A DNA stretch of 64,000 nucleotides from Marinoscillum sp040218045 (GTDB lineage Bacteria > Bacteroidota > Bacteroidia > Cytophagales > Cyclobacteriaceae): positions 1 through 64,000 of the forward strand of contig JAVJQA010000015.1 in assembly GCA_040218045.1 (NCBI GenBank), read 5' to 3'. Numbering within the stretch: the stretch's first letter is position 1; every line of letters begins with the position of its first letter. The position numbers were made by a program, and so were the translations under genes. Below, in pieces: positions 51,249 to 60,650 of this stretch. The notes beneath the pieces were generated by a model. It saw nothing but the letters and a program-made list of their open reading frames with translations, searched no databases and was not told where the DNA came from.

Positions 51249-52138
51249 GTAACACGCTTGAGATTAAAGGACTTTCTAAAAACTTCGGGAAAATAAAAGC
51301 CGTCTCAAACCTCAACCTAACTGTAGATTCAGGGCAGGTTTATGGCATTCTTGGACCTAATGGAAGCGGAAAAACTACCACACTCGGAATGATACTGGAT
51401 GTGGTTGCCCCTAGTGGTGGGAGCTATAGATGGTTTGAAGGCATGCAGCCGATTGCCGCACGCAAAAAAATTGGCGCTATACTGGAGACACCCTGTTTCT
51501 ATCCGTATCTGACGGCTGTCCAAAACCTTAGAATCACCGCCCATATTAAAGAGACACCTTTTTCCAGGATTGATGAGGTAATCCGGCAAGTTGGTCTTTA
51601 CGATCGAAAGGATCACAAGTTCAAAACCTACAGCCTGGGAATGAAACAGCGGCTTTCTATTGCTGCAGCTTTGTTGGCTGATCCTCCTGTACTCATTTTG
51701 GATGAACCTACCAACGGCCTTGACCCTCAGGGAATTGCAGAAATCAGGCAACTAATTAAGGAAATTGCTGCCAATGGCAAAACAATTCTTTTAGCCAGCC
51801 ACCTGTTGGATGAGGTGCAAAAAGTATGCACTCACTTCTGTGTGCTTAGACAAGGGGTGAAGCTGCATGAAGGCTCAGTTAATGACATCCTTGGAGAGAC
51901 TGATGAAATTGAGATTTCATCAACAGATCATGCCAGGTTGAAAACTGAACTTGAATCATTCAAAGGTGTAGAATCCATCTTTGACGAAAGCGGGCATTTG
52001 GTGGTAAAAACCATCAATGGCACTTCGAGCGAGTCACTAAACAAGTACTGCTTCGACAAAGGCATCACACTGAAGCGTCTGGTGACCCGCACCAAATCTC
52101 TAGAACAGGAATTCCTTAAAATACTCAAAGAAAAATGA
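51245..52138 (+). CDS. ABC-2 type transporter ATP-binding protein
   Basis: A 297-residue ATPase of the CcmA/DRA family: Walker A GPNGSGKTT, signature YSLGMKQRLSIAAAL, Walker B VLILDEP, switch His in LASHLLDEV, and a C-terminal regulatory extension of about 80 residues. It starts with TTG, which overlaps the TGA stop of the preceding gene (TTGA). It pairs with the following permease as an exporter, probably of lipids, peptides or drugs. Confidence 0.94.
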   Translation: MSNTLEIKGLSKNFGKIKAVSNLNLTVDSGQVYGILGPNGSGKTTTLGMILDVVAPSGGSYRWFEGMQPIAARKKIGAILETPCFYPYLTAVQNLRITAHIKETPFSRIDEVIRQVGLYDRKDHKFKTYSLGMKQRLSIAAALLADPPVLILDEPTNGLDPQGIAEIRQLIKEIAANGKTILLASHLLDEVQKVCTHFCVLRQGVKLHEGSVNDILGETDEIEISSTDHARLKTELESFKGVESIFDESGHLVVKTINGTSSESLNKYCFDKGITLKRLVTRTKSLEQEFLKILKEK

Positions 52139-52965
52139 TCAGAGCGCTCAAATTAGAATGGCTTAAAATCCGCAATTACCGCACTTTTTGGATCCTGCTG
52201 GGTATGTACTTGCTTGCACTTGTCATTATCTGTTTTGGAGGAATGTTTTTCCTAGAATACCTTAAATCTCAGGGTGCAAACTTTGATGGGATCGATCCTA
52301 CCATCCTACCTATCTATGATTTCCCAGATATCTGGCAAAATACCACTTACCTCGGGTCATTCTTAAAGGTATTATTAGCTTTTATTGTCATCATATCTAT
52401 CAATAATGATCAGAGCTATAACACGCTCCGCCAAAATATCATTGATGGGGTCAGTAAAAAGGAATACTTATTGAGCAAGCTTCTTTTTATAGCGGTATTG
52501 GCATTTATAAGCACTTTGTTCTTATTCGCTTCAGGTTTAATCAATGGTGCTGTGTACTCTCATGTATGGGGAGCCAGCTACATTTTTGACGAAATGGAGT
52601 TTCTTTTTGCATATTGGTATGACATTGTGATTCTCTGCACATTGGCTTTTCTCCTATCCCTGGTGATCAAAAAATCGGGCTTTGTCATCATAGCGCTTAC
52701 TTTATACACCCTCATGTTTGAGCCAATTGCGGGAGTGATTATGACAGAGGCACCCTTTATGAAGAATGGTATTTGGCCACATCTTGTGCCTTATATGCCA
52801 ATCCATGCCATCAATGATTTGATAGAAGTACCTTTTCCTAAGTACATTTTCAGGGAAATCGAGGACAATGTGACCATTTCTGCGTTGGTCCGAAGTTCCG
52901 TTTGGTTGGCTATTTACCTCGTTGGTATCACTTTTATCCTCAATCGTCGAGATTTGAAATCCTAG
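52135..52965 (+). CDS. ABC-2 type transporter permease
   Basis: A 276-residue permease with six membrane helices (near 20-40, 75-95, 108-130, 150-170, 180-200, 250-270) and the N-terminal ALKLEWLKIRNYRTFW motif of bacitracin/gliding-type ABC-2 permeases. It overlaps the ATPase gene by four bases and ends the sigma-factor operon. The closest layout is that of GldF/NatB-like proteins; substrate unknown. Confidence 0.88.
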   Translation: MIRALKLEWLKIRNYRTFWILLGMYLLALVIICFGGMFFLEYLKSQGANFDGIDPTILPIYDFPDIWQNTTYLGSFLKVLLAFIVIISINNDQSYNTLRQNIIDGVSKKEYLLSKLLFIAVLAFISTLFLFASGLINGAVYSHVWGASYIFDEMEFLFAYWYDIVILCTLAFLLSLVIKKSGFVIIALTLYTLMFEPIAGVIMTEAPFMKNGIWPHLVPYMPIHAINDLIEVPFPKYIFREIEDNVTISALVRSSVWLAIYLVGITFILNRRDLKS

Positions 52966-53032
52966 TATTCCAAAAATGCAATGAATTGGTTAAGTTTGGT
53001 TAAATCATTCGTCAACCAAAACCAACCATCTT

Positions 53033-53146
53033 ATGAGTGCAAAATCGAAACGCCTCATTAAAGTTTTGACAATCATGATAGTCTCTTTAGTTGCTACTGC
53101 ATTCGTAGTGAGTGGAGAACATCTAGAGGTTATCGCCAAGCTTTAA
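53033..53146 (+). CDS. Possible 37-residue single-helix membrane peptide
   Basis: ATG at 53033, TAA at 53144-53146. The product has a basic start (MSAKSKRLIK), a hydrophobic helix (VLTIMIVSLVATAFVV) and a short polar tail. The layout is that of genuine small membrane proteins. It overlaps the 3' end of the convergent binding-protein gene by 24 bases. Tentative. Confidence 0.4.
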   Translation: MSAKSKRLIKVLTIMIVSLVATAFVVSGEHLEVIAKL

Positions 53147-53887
53147 TTCACAGTTTAAAAGTCGGGTACCATACCAACTGAAGATCTCGCCATTAATCAA
53201 TCTTATATTGGCATTTGGTAAAAAAGATCTTATCTCATCCGCATGTTCCTTTTTAAAAGGAAAGGGCTCAGAGCTCAATAGTACGTGCTGTGGATTCAGG
53301 ATTTGAAACTTCTTTGGTGTGGGCAGTTCTGGATATCGATCCTCGGTAATTACATTTTTATATCCAAGGTGACCCATGAAATCATTGATGTATGTTTGGG
53401 TTCCGGCTGCCATCCATGGCCCCTTCCAAATAAGATAGAGTGCTCTGCCTCCATATGCTCCTTTCAGGCCATCTAAACGCAATTTCAGACGACTTATAAA
53501 GTGCTGTGCTTTATCAGGGTCTCCAAAAAGATTCCCAAGAAGTTTGATCATGTGCTCTGCATCAGTGAGGCTATTAATGTCTGACATCCAGACTGGGAAT
53601 TCCTTTTCCAGGGTTTGAATTCCTTCCTGATAATTTTCCTCTTTGTTGCCAATGATTAAATCTGGCTCCAGGGCTCTGATCTCCTCGAAGCGAAAATTCT
53701 TAGTACCTCCTATTACCGGAATATCCTGAACCTTACTTTTAGGATGTATACAAAACTTAGTACGCCCTACCACATTTACCCCCATATCAATGAGCAACTC
53801 GGTGATTGATGGGACTAAAGAAACAACCCGATGAGGAGGTTGAGTAAGCTCAACCTTTCTCCCCATCTGATCCAAATAAGTCTTCAT
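53123..53887 (-). CDS. ABC-transporter-type substrate-binding protein (metal/cobalamin class) without signal peptide
   Basis: A 254-residue protein of the helical-backbone metal-receptor (BtuF/TroA-like) superfamily: RVVSLVPSITELLIDMGV, KFCIHPKSKVQDIPVIGG, FEEIRALEPDLIIGNKEEN and a C-terminal FSWYGTRLL. BtuF-like proteins bind cobalamin or iron-siderophores in the periplasm, but no signal peptide or lipobox is visible, and MKTYLDQMGRKVEL begins directly with the domain. Either a cytoplasmic relative or the start is upstream and non-ATG. It lies six bases after the M42 gene and is co-directional with it. Confidence 0.85.
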   Translation of the reverse strand: MKTYLDQMGRKVELTQPPHRVVSLVPSITELLIDMGVNVVGRTKFCIHPKSKVQDIPVIGGTKNFRFEEIRALEPDLIIGNKEENYQEGIQTLEKEFPVWMSDINSLTDAEHMIKLLGNLFGDPDKAQHFISRLKLRLDGLKGAYGGRALYLIWKGPWMAAGTQTYINDFMGHLGYKNVITEDRYPELPTPKKFQILNPQHVLLSSEPFPFKKEHADEIRSFLPNANIRLINGEIFSWYGTRLLNCELKLGDNL

Positions 53888-53893
53888 GTTCTT

Positions 53894-54964
53894 CTATTTC
53901 AGGTACCTGAAATCCTGGCCATCCTTTACCTGAATAACCGTTTCATAAATCAATTGAATGGTTTTTTCAAGATCGTCCTTAGCGCAAGTTTCCACAGTAG
54001 TGTGCATATACTTCAATGGTATTGAGATCAATGCTGAAGCCACACCATCATTGCTATATGCAAAAGCGTCAGTATCAGTACCTGTAGATCTGGATGCAGC
54101 TCTACGTTGGAATGGTATCCCTTTAGCTTCAGCTACACCTATGATCATATCAAGCACGTTATTCTGAACAGCAGGCCCATAACACACGGCAGGCCCATCA
54201 CCACAGCTGATATCTCCACTGGTCACCTTGTCATACATAGGGGAGTTGGTATCATGAGTCACATCAGTAATGATGGCCAGATTTGGTTTAATGCGATGTG
54301 CAATCATTTCAGCTCCTCTCAAACCAATTTCCTCCTGAACAGCATTGACCACATAGAGCCCAAAAGGCAATTCAATATTGTTTTCCTTAATTCTTCTGGC
54401 CACTTCAGCAATCATGAACCCGCCGATTCGATTGTCCAAAGCTCTGCCCACCAGGTATTTTTCATTAAGCTCCATCAACTCGTCATCGAATGTAATTACG
54501 GTTCCTACATGGATGCCCATCTTTTCCACCTCTGCCCTGTTAGAAGCTCCTACATCAATAAATATATTTTTAAGGCTAGGGGTTTCCTCCTTGGATTTGT
54601 CGCGCACATGTATGGCCGGCCACCCAAAGATACCTTTCACCACACCTTTCTTTGTATGAATATTCACCCGTTTTGATGGTGCTATCTGATGATCAGATCC
54701 TCCATTTCTTACAACATAGATATATCCCTGATCACTCACATAGTTGACAAACCAGCTAATCTCATCGGCGTGTGCCTCAATTACTACTTTGTATTTCGCC
54801 TCAGGATTAATGATCGCTGCAGCGGATCCATAGGTGTCTGTAAAATAATCATCTACATATGGCCTGATGTAGTCCAGCCAGATTTGCTGACCACTTGACT
54901 CAAACCCTGTAGGTGATGCGTTATTCAAATATTTAAAAAGAAAATCTCTACTATTATTGTCCAT
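53894..54964 (-). CDS. M42 family metallopeptidase (glutamyl/leucyl-type aminopeptidase)
   Basis: A 356-residue cytoplasmic di-metal aminopeptidase: IEAHADEISWFVNYV holds the first metal-binding His/Asp, AVQEEIGLRGA the catalytic Glu pair, IITDVTHDTNSP the metal Asp and its neighbours, and a C-terminal MHTTVETCAKDDLEK the last His. It removes N-terminal residues from peptides. It starts 32 bases downstream of the acyl-CoA carboxylase gene and lies six bases before the binding-protein gene, so the three may form one operon. Confidence 0.93.
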   Translation of the reverse strand: MDNNSRDFLFKYLNNASPTGFESSGQQIWLDYIRPYVDDYFTDTYGSAAAIINPEAKYKVVIEAHADEISWFVNYVSDQGYIYVVRNGGSDHQIAPSKRVNIHTKKGVVKGIFGWPAIHVRDKSKEETPSLKNIFIDVGASNRAEVEKMGIHVGTVITFDDELMELNEKYLVGRALDNRIGGFMIAEVARRIKENNIELPFGLYVVNAVQEEIGLRGAEMIAHRIKPNLAIITDVTHDTNSPMYDKVTSGDISCGDGPAVCYGPAVQNNVLDMIIGVAEAKGIPFQRRAASRSTGTDTDAFAYSNDGVASALISIPLKYMHTTVETCAKDDLEKTIQLIYETVIQVKDGQDFRYLK

Positions 54965-54996
54965 ATATTTTTATCAAACTATTCTAACCCGAAGGC

Positions 54997-56583
54997 TTAC
55001 AATGGAATATTTCCATGTTTCCTTCTTGGCATTTTATCCACTTTATTTTCCAGCATTATAAAAGCTGCAATCAACTTCGCCCGGGTATTGTGTGGTAGGA
55101 TAACTTCATCAATAAATCCTCGCTCCGCAGCTTTATACGGATTTGCAAATTTTTCGGTATACTCATCAATCTTCTCCTGAAGTTTTTGATGTGGGTCATC
55201 AGCATTGGCAATCTCTTTCTTGAAAATGATTTCTGAAGCACCTTGAGCTCCCATTACTGCAATCTCTGCTGTTGGCCATGCATAATTCATATCGGACCCA
55301 ATATGCTTGGAATTCATAACATCATAGGCTCCACCGTAAGCCTTACGGGTAATTACTGAAATCCTTGGAACTGTTGCTTCACTAAAAGCATACAAAAGTT
55401 TAGCTCCATTAGTGATGATTCCATTCCACTCCTGATCTGTTCCTGGCAAAAATCCGGGCACATCTACAAGCACTAAAAGAGGAATGTTATACGCATCACA
55501 AAATCGAACAAACCGCGCTGCCTTCTTACTGCTGTCATTATCCAATACCCCTGCCAGACTCATTGGCTGATTGGCTACAATACCTATGCTTCTTCCTGCT
55601 ATCCGACTAAATCCAACAACAATATTGTCAGCATAGTTTGAATGAACTTCAAAAAATGAATCCTTATCCACGATTCCCTTAATCACATCCTTAATATCAT
55701 ATGGCTGATTTGGATTGTCCGGGAGTATTTCATCCAATTGTGCTCTTACCTCATCACCATTCATCTCATAAGCCAACATTGGAGGCTCCTCTTCGCAATT
55801 CGAAGGGATATAACTAAGCAATTTTTTAATATCTAAAATGCACGCTGCTTCATTCTTTGAGGTAAAATGAGTCACTCCACTCTTGGTACCATGAGCACTT
55901 GCACCTCCCAATTCCTCAGAAGTAACCTCTTCCTGGGTCACTGTTTTCACAACATTCGGACCTGTCACAAACATGTAACTGGTTTTTTCGACCATGAAGA
56001 TAAAATCTGTAATGGCAGGTGAATAAACCGCTCCGCCAGCACATGGCCCCATAATTGCCGAGATCTGAGGCACTACGCCTGAGGCTCTTGTATTCCTATA
56101 AAAGATATCGGCATAACCTCCAAGAGACACCACGCCTTCCTGGATTCGAGCACCACCAGAATCATTCAAACCAATAATAGGCGCACCATTTTTCATGGCC
56201 ATGTCCATGATCTTCACAATCTTCTCAGCCACTGTTTCAGAAAGCGATCCTCCGAATACCGTAAAATCCTGACTAAAAACATAGATAAGCCTTCCTCCTA
56301 CAGTACCATAGCCAGTCACTACTCCGTCACCTAAAATTCGCTGCTTATCCAGTCCAAAATCCTTACCCCGCTGAACAACGAATTTTCCAATTTCCTGGAA
56401 TGACCCAGGATCCAATAAAAGGTCGATTCTTTCCCTTGCAGTTAATTTGCCTTTCTCATGTTGCTTATCAATTCTAGCCTGACCTCCACCTATTAAGGCG
56501 TCTTGATTCATTTTTTCCAACTCCTCTATTTTATCGTGAGTGGATTTTACGAATGAGGCTGATTTTGGCTTTTCTGAACTCAT
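54997..56583 (-). CDS. Acyl-CoA carboxylase beta (carboxyltransferase) subunit
   Basis: A 528-residue carboxyltransferase of the PccB/MmdA family: two crotonase-like halves with GGSLSETVAEKIVKIMDMA, GLNDSGGARIQEGVVSLGGYA, IMGPCAGGAVYSPAITDFIFM, GTKSGVTHFTSKNEAACI, FLPGTDQEWNGIITNGAKLL and TRKAYGGAYDVMNSK. It transfers CO2 from carboxybiotin to an acyl-CoA, most likely propionyl-CoA, or catalyses the reverse as part of methylmalonyl-CoA decarboxylase. The biotin carboxylase and biotin-carrier subunits are not in the window. Confidence 0.93.
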   Translation of the reverse strand: MSSEKPKSASFVKSTHDKIEELEKMNQDALIGGGQARIDKQHEKGKLTARERIDLLLDPGSFQEIGKFVVQRGKDFGLDKQRILGDGVVTGYGTVGGRLIYVFSQDFTVFGGSLSETVAEKIVKIMDMAMKNGAPIIGLNDSGGARIQEGVVSLGGYADIFYRNTRASGVVPQISAIMGPCAGGAVYSPAITDFIFMVEKTSYMFVTGPNVVKTVTQEEVTSEELGGASAHGTKSGVTHFTSKNEAACILDIKKLLSYIPSNCEEEPPMLAYEMNGDEVRAQLDEILPDNPNQPYDIKDVIKGIVDKDSFFEVHSNYADNIVVGFSRIAGRSIGIVANQPMSLAGVLDNDSSKKAARFVRFCDAYNIPLLVLVDVPGFLPGTDQEWNGIITNGAKLLYAFSEATVPRISVITRKAYGGAYDVMNSKHIGSDMNYAWPTAEIAVMGAQGASEIIFKKEIANADDPHQKLQEKIDEYTEKFANPYKAAERGFIDEVILPHNTRAKLIAAFIMLENKVDKMPRRKHGNIPL

Positions 56584-56796
56584 ATTTTGGGGTTTAAAAT
56601 TGGGTGCTATTAAAAGATGGGTAATTTAATAAATGTGCAGGAGCTCGTTGGAGATAATACCATTCATGGTTGGAAAGGAGTGAAAATATATTTTCACGCG
56701 GTTTGAGATGAAGTGGGTTAATTAATTGTTATAAAATCCATGAACAAGATAGTATATCGAGATTGTGCTATCTTGCGCCCTGAAATTTTGCTCTTT

Positions 56797-57738
56797 ATGA
56801 AAGTTGCAGTTATCGACATGGGAACGAATACCTTTCACTTAATCATTGTGGAAGTTCAGAAGGATGATTTCAGAATTGTCTTCAGGGAGAAAACTGCAGT
56901 AAAAATTGGAGAAAAAGGCATCAATCATGGAATGATCACGGATGAAGCTATAGTGCGAGCACTTAAAGCACTTCATCGGTTCAATGAGGTAATTGAAGAA
57001 GAAAAGGTGGAGCAGGTGTTTGCTACGGCTACAAGTGCTATTAGAAATGCTAGAAATGGGGAGGATCTCGTAAAGCAAATCAAGAAGGAAACAGGTATTG
57101 AAACCAGAATCATTTCTGGACTTGAGGAAGCTGAATTTATTTACTACGGCGTTAAAAAAGCTCTCAGAATTGGTTCAGAACCTGCTTTGATCATGGATAT
57201 TGGTGGAGGTAGTATTGAGTTCATAATCGGTAGTGAAGAAGAAATATTCTGGAAACAAAGCTTTGAAATAGGTGGGCAACGAATGGTTGAAAAATTTCAA
57301 CGACATGACCCAATGCTCAAAGAAGAGAAATTAGAACTCAAGGATTACCTGGAAAGTAATCTAGTAGAACTGTTCGAAGAAGTAGAACGATACAAACCTA
57401 AAACCCTGATTGGTTCTTCGGGTACGTTTGATACACTCAGCGACATCTACAGGCTCAAAGATGACATGGAAAAAGCTCCTGACACAACGGAGTATCCTTT
57501 GACTTTGACAGCTTTTGATCAAATATTTCAGGAGCTTTTAATCAAGACCAAAGATGAAAGGTTGCAAATCCCAGGTATGATTCCTCTTAGGGTTGATATG
57601 ATCGTAGTGGCTTGTGTCCTCATTGACTATATTATTGACAAACTCAGCATTCAGGACATTCGGGTCTCTGCATATGCACTCAAAGAGGGAGTGCTACTAA
57701 ATACACTTCACTCCTTAAAGAAACAGGAGTCCTTATAA
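56797..57738 (+). CDS. Ppx/GppA family exopolyphosphatase
   Basis: A 313-residue ASKHA-fold phosphatase. The start at 56797 (MKVAVIDMGTNTFHLII) puts the phosphate-1 loop at the N-terminus; an upstream ATG at 56740 adds 19 residues without family character. Other marks: VFATATSAIRNARNG, IMDIGGGSIEFIIG (phosphate-2) and GSSGTFDTLSDIY. It degrades polyphosphate or pppGpp. It lacks the C-terminal HD domain of longer Ppx proteins. Confidence 0.92.
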   Translation: MKVAVIDMGTNTFHLIIVEVQKDDFRIVFREKTAVKIGEKGINHGMITDEAIVRALKALHRFNEVIEEEKVEQVFATATSAIRNARNGEDLVKQIKKETGIETRIISGLEEAEFIYYGVKKALRIGSEPALIMDIGGGSIEFIIGSEEEIFWKQSFEIGGQRMVEKFQRHDPMLKEEKLELKDYLESNLVELFEEVERYKPKTLIGSSGTFDTLSDIYRLKDDMEKAPDTTEYPLTLTAFDQIFQELLIKTKDERLQIPGMIPLRVDMIVVACVLIDYIIDKLSIQDIRVSAYALKEGVLLNTLHSLKKQESL

Positions 57739-57801
57739 GCATCCTACTAAGAAAAAACTTTCAAAAAAGGAATACCCTGCTTTTCATTAATTCTTAAGTT
57801 A

Positions 57802-57833
57802 TTTGCCACACTGTAATACCTACAGTAGTTTTG
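57802..57833 (+). promoter_or_regulatory. Bacteroidota-type promoter (-33 TTTG, -7 TAGTTTTG)
   Basis: TTTG at 57802-57805 and TAGTTTTG at 57826-57833 match the Bacteroidota sigma-ABfr consensus TTG-N19-21-TAnnTTTG with a 20-base spacer. Transcription would start near 57840, about 12 bases before the Ldh-family start codon. Confidence 0.6.
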
Positions 57834-57851
57834 AATAAATTCATAGCCTGA

Positions 57852-58928
57852 ATGACAATACCGCACGATCAATTATTCCAATTCACCAAATCAATCTTAC
57901 AAGCAGCTGGGTGTCCTGAAAAAGATGCGCGCTTGGCGGCCGAAGTACTTATTAGCGCTGACCTGAGAGGTGTTGACTCTCATGGTGTAGCAAGACTAGT
58001 CGGTTATGTTCGATTGATTGATAAGAAACGCGTGAACACCGTTCCAGAGACGAGAATAGTTCATGAAACTCCAAGTACAGCTGTGATGGATGGCGACTCG
58101 GGCTTGGGGCTCGTGGTGGGTCCAAAGGCCATGAACTTAGCCATTGACAAAGCAAAGAAAGTTGGGTCCGGCTGGGTCTCTGTAAGGAATTCAAATCATT
58201 TCGGGATCGCAGGCTACCATTCCATGCTTGCAATAAAAGATGATTGTATAGGCATATCCATGACCAATGCCAGTCCTCTTGTAGCCCCCACATTTAGCAA
58301 AGAAAGGCTGCTTGGCACCAATCCCATTGCCGTGGCGATTCCAGCTGACAAAGAACCCCCTTTCGTCCTTGATATGGCTACTACAACAGCTGCAAACGGG
58401 AAACTGGAAATACTACAACGCAAAAATGCAAAAGCTCCAACTGGTTGGGTACAAGATGCAAACGGCGAAGTAACCACTGATGCTTTTGGTGTGAAGAATG
58501 GTGGAGCACTACTTCCTCTAGGTGGCGACAGAGAACACGGTTCTCACAAGGGTTATGGGTTGTCTTCTGTGGTTGATATTTTCTCAGCAGTACTTTCTGG
58601 AGCAAATTACGGCCCATGGGTACCACCCTTTGTAGCTTTTATGGAACCAGCAGCAGATCCTGTTGGTAAAGGCATCGGTCACTTTTTCGGGGCTATGCGA
58701 ATAGATGGATTCAGGCCAGCTGGTGAATTTAAATCACATATGGATAACTGGATTGGCCGGTTTAGAAATGCTGAGCCAATAATGAAAGGACATGATGTCC
58801 TTATCCCCGGTGATCCCGAAAGAAAGCTGGAACAAGATCGAAAGAAAGATGGAATTCCCCTTCTAGATCCAGTAGTTGAAGATCTGAAGAGTTTAAGTGA
58901 TCGATTTGGAGTAGACTTTCCAACCTAA
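57852..58928 (+). CDS. Ldh family oxidoreductase (malate/lactate dehydrogenase type)
   Basis: A 358-residue NAD(P)-dependent dehydrogenase of the type-2 malate/L-lactate dehydrogenase (YlbC/ComC) fold: ADLRGVDSHGVARLVGYV with the conserved His, SVRNSNHFGIAGYHSML with the catalytic His, PFVLDMATTTAANGKLE, and GSHKGYGLSSVVDIFSAVLSG. It interconverts a 2-hydroxy acid and a 2-keto acid; the exact substrate is not set by sequence alone. It lies three bases before the helicase gene and probably shares its transcript. Confidence 0.93.
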   Translation: MTIPHDQLFQFTKSILQAAGCPEKDARLAAEVLISADLRGVDSHGVARLVGYVRLIDKKRVNTVPETRIVHETPSTAVMDGDSGLGLVVGPKAMNLAIDKAKKVGSGWVSVRNSNHFGIAGYHSMLAIKDDCIGISMTNASPLVAPTFSKERLLGTNPIAVAIPADKEPPFVLDMATTTAANGKLEILQRKNAKAPTGWVQDANGEVTTDAFGVKNGGALLPLGGDREHGSHKGYGLSSVVDIFSAVLSGANYGPWVPPFVAFMEPAADPVGKGIGHFFGAMRIDGFRPAGEFKSHMDNWIGRFRNAEPIMKGHDVLIPGDPERKLEQDRKKDGIPLLDPVVEDLKSLSDRFGVDFPT

Positions 58929-58931
58929 GAC

Positions 58932-60650
58932 ATGGAACAGGAGACCGCACTTTCCATATTGAAAACAGGTCAAAATGTGTACCTCACAGGTTCTGCCGGA
59001 ACAGGTAAGACATATCTGCTCAACCAGTACATTGAGTATTTAAGAGTCAGGGAAGTCACAGTAGCAATCACCGCCTCTACCGGCATTGCTGCCACACATA
59101 TCGGTGGTCAGACAATCCACTCCTGGTCAGGTATTGGCATTAAAGATGAAATCAATACTAAGGATCTTGAACGAATTGGAAAAAACCGTCAAACCGTCTC
59201 CAGAATCAAGAATACCCAGGTACTAATTATTGATGAAATTTCGATGCTCTCGGGTAAAGTACTCACCGGGATCAACATCATTATGAAACATTTCAAAAGC
59301 AACCAGGCTGCTTTTGGAGGAGCCCAGGTGATATTATCAGGTGACTTTTTTCAGCTTCCGCCTGTCTCAAAAGCGCAACTCAGTAATCGGGAGAAATTCG
59401 CTTTTATGGCTCCGGTGTGGGTTGAAGCCAATCTGAAGATTTGTTATCTCACACAGCAATTCCGCCAGGGAAAGGACACCTTGAGTTTCATTCTTACCGA
59501 AATTAGATCGCAGGATGTCTCTGATGATTCCTTGGATCGAATCAGGGAAAAACTGGAAGAGGATGTTGAAATTGAAGATCCGATCAGGTTGTTTACGCAC
59601 AATGCAGATGTGGATGAAATGAATGCGAAAAAGCTGAAGGAGAATGACCATCCTCTCCGGATCTTTTATGCTGAAACCAAAGGTAAGTCCAACATACTGG
59701 AAGGGTTGAAAAGCTCAGTATTGGCAGCACCAATGCTGGAATTGAAAAAAGAGGCGCGAGTCATTTTTGTCAAAAACAATCCTGAAAAGGGCTACTATAA
59801 TGGATCTATGGGTACCATTGTTCAGTTTGACGATAATGAAAATCATCCACTTGTAAAACTCGATGACGGTAGAACCGTAGTGGCCAAACCTGAAGAGTGG
59901 ACGGTCACTGATGAAAAAGAGACCATCCTTGCCTCCTATAAACAAATACCTCTTCGCCTCGCTTGGGCTATTACAGTGCATAAGAGCCAGGGAATGACTC
60001 TTGACAAGGCATCCATTGATCTTTCCAAAACTTTCGAGGCGGGACAGGGATATGTAGCACTATCCAGATTAAAAAGTTGGGAGGGACTTAACCTTGCGGG
60101 GATCAACAGGGTTTCCATGGCACTGGATCCATTAGCTGTTAAAGCAGACAAAAGATTTCAGGAACTGTCTGAACAAAGTGAAGACTGGCTCAATGTTCAC
60201 CCACAGGAAGAACTAGAGAAGCTCTATAAGCAATTCATCACTCGAAGCAACGGCACAAACGATCCAGTACTTATAGAAGGCAATCAGGAACGTGAAAAGC
60301 AGTATTACAAGAAAGAAAAAAAGGAAAGTACTTATCAAAAGACACTAAGTCTTATTAAAGCTGGGAAAGGGTTGGATGAGATTGCTTTTGAACGTGATTT
60401 GTCTCTTGGCACGATCGTCAGTCACCTTGAGCAGCTCAGCACAGAAAATCCAGATCTTGATTTGAATGACTATCGACCTGATCGTAAAACAGTGGAAAAA
60501 GTCGAGAAAGTTGTCTCCAAGCTTAAGGAACAAGGCAATGAGGAATTCTTTGATAAAGATGGCAGGGTTAAACTGGGTTTTATTCACAAAGCCATGAACG
60601 GGCAGTTGGATTACGAGACAATCAGATTGGCGAGATTGTTTGTACCTTAA
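58932..60650 (+). CDS. Pif1-like (AAA/superfamily 1) DNA helicase with C-terminal HTH
   Basis: A 572-residue helicase: Walker A GSAGTGKTYLL (about residues 20-28), motif Ia TASTGIAA, Walker B VLIIDEISML, motif III QVILSGDFFQLPPV, then the 2B region and C-terminal motif WAITVHKSQGMTLDKASIDL. Residues about 470-515 form an HTH_40-type segment (QKTLSLIKAGKGLDEIAFERDLSLGTIVSHL), also found at the end of RecQ helicases. Bacterial Pif1-like proteins resolve G-quadruplexes and D-loops. It overlaps the convergent barrel-protein gene by four bases. Confidence 0.9.
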   Translation: MEQETALSILKTGQNVYLTGSAGTGKTYLLNQYIEYLRVREVTVAITASTGIAATHIGGQTIHSWSGIGIKDEINTKDLERIGKNRQTVSRIKNTQVLIIDEISMLSGKVLTGINIIMKHFKSNQAAFGGAQVILSGDFFQLPPVSKAQLSNREKFAFMAPVWVEANLKICYLTQQFRQGKDTLSFILTEIRSQDVSDDSLDRIREKLEEDVEIEDPIRLFTHNADVDEMNAKKLKENDHPLRIFYAETKGKSNILEGLKSSVLAAPMLELKKEARVIFVKNNPEKGYYNGSMGTIVQFDDNENHPLVKLDDGRTVVAKPEEWTVTDEKETILASYKQIPLRLAWAITVHKSQGMTLDKASIDLSKTFEAGQGYVALSRLKSWEGLNLAGINRVSMALDPLAVKADKRFQELSEQSEDWLNVHPQEELEKLYKQFITRSNGTNDPVLIEGNQEREKQYYKKEKKESTYQKTLSLIKAGKGLDEIAFERDLSLGTIVSHLEQLSTENPDLDLNDYRPDRKTVEKVEKVVSKLKEQGNEEFFDKDGRVKLGFIHKAMNGQLDYETIRLARLFVP

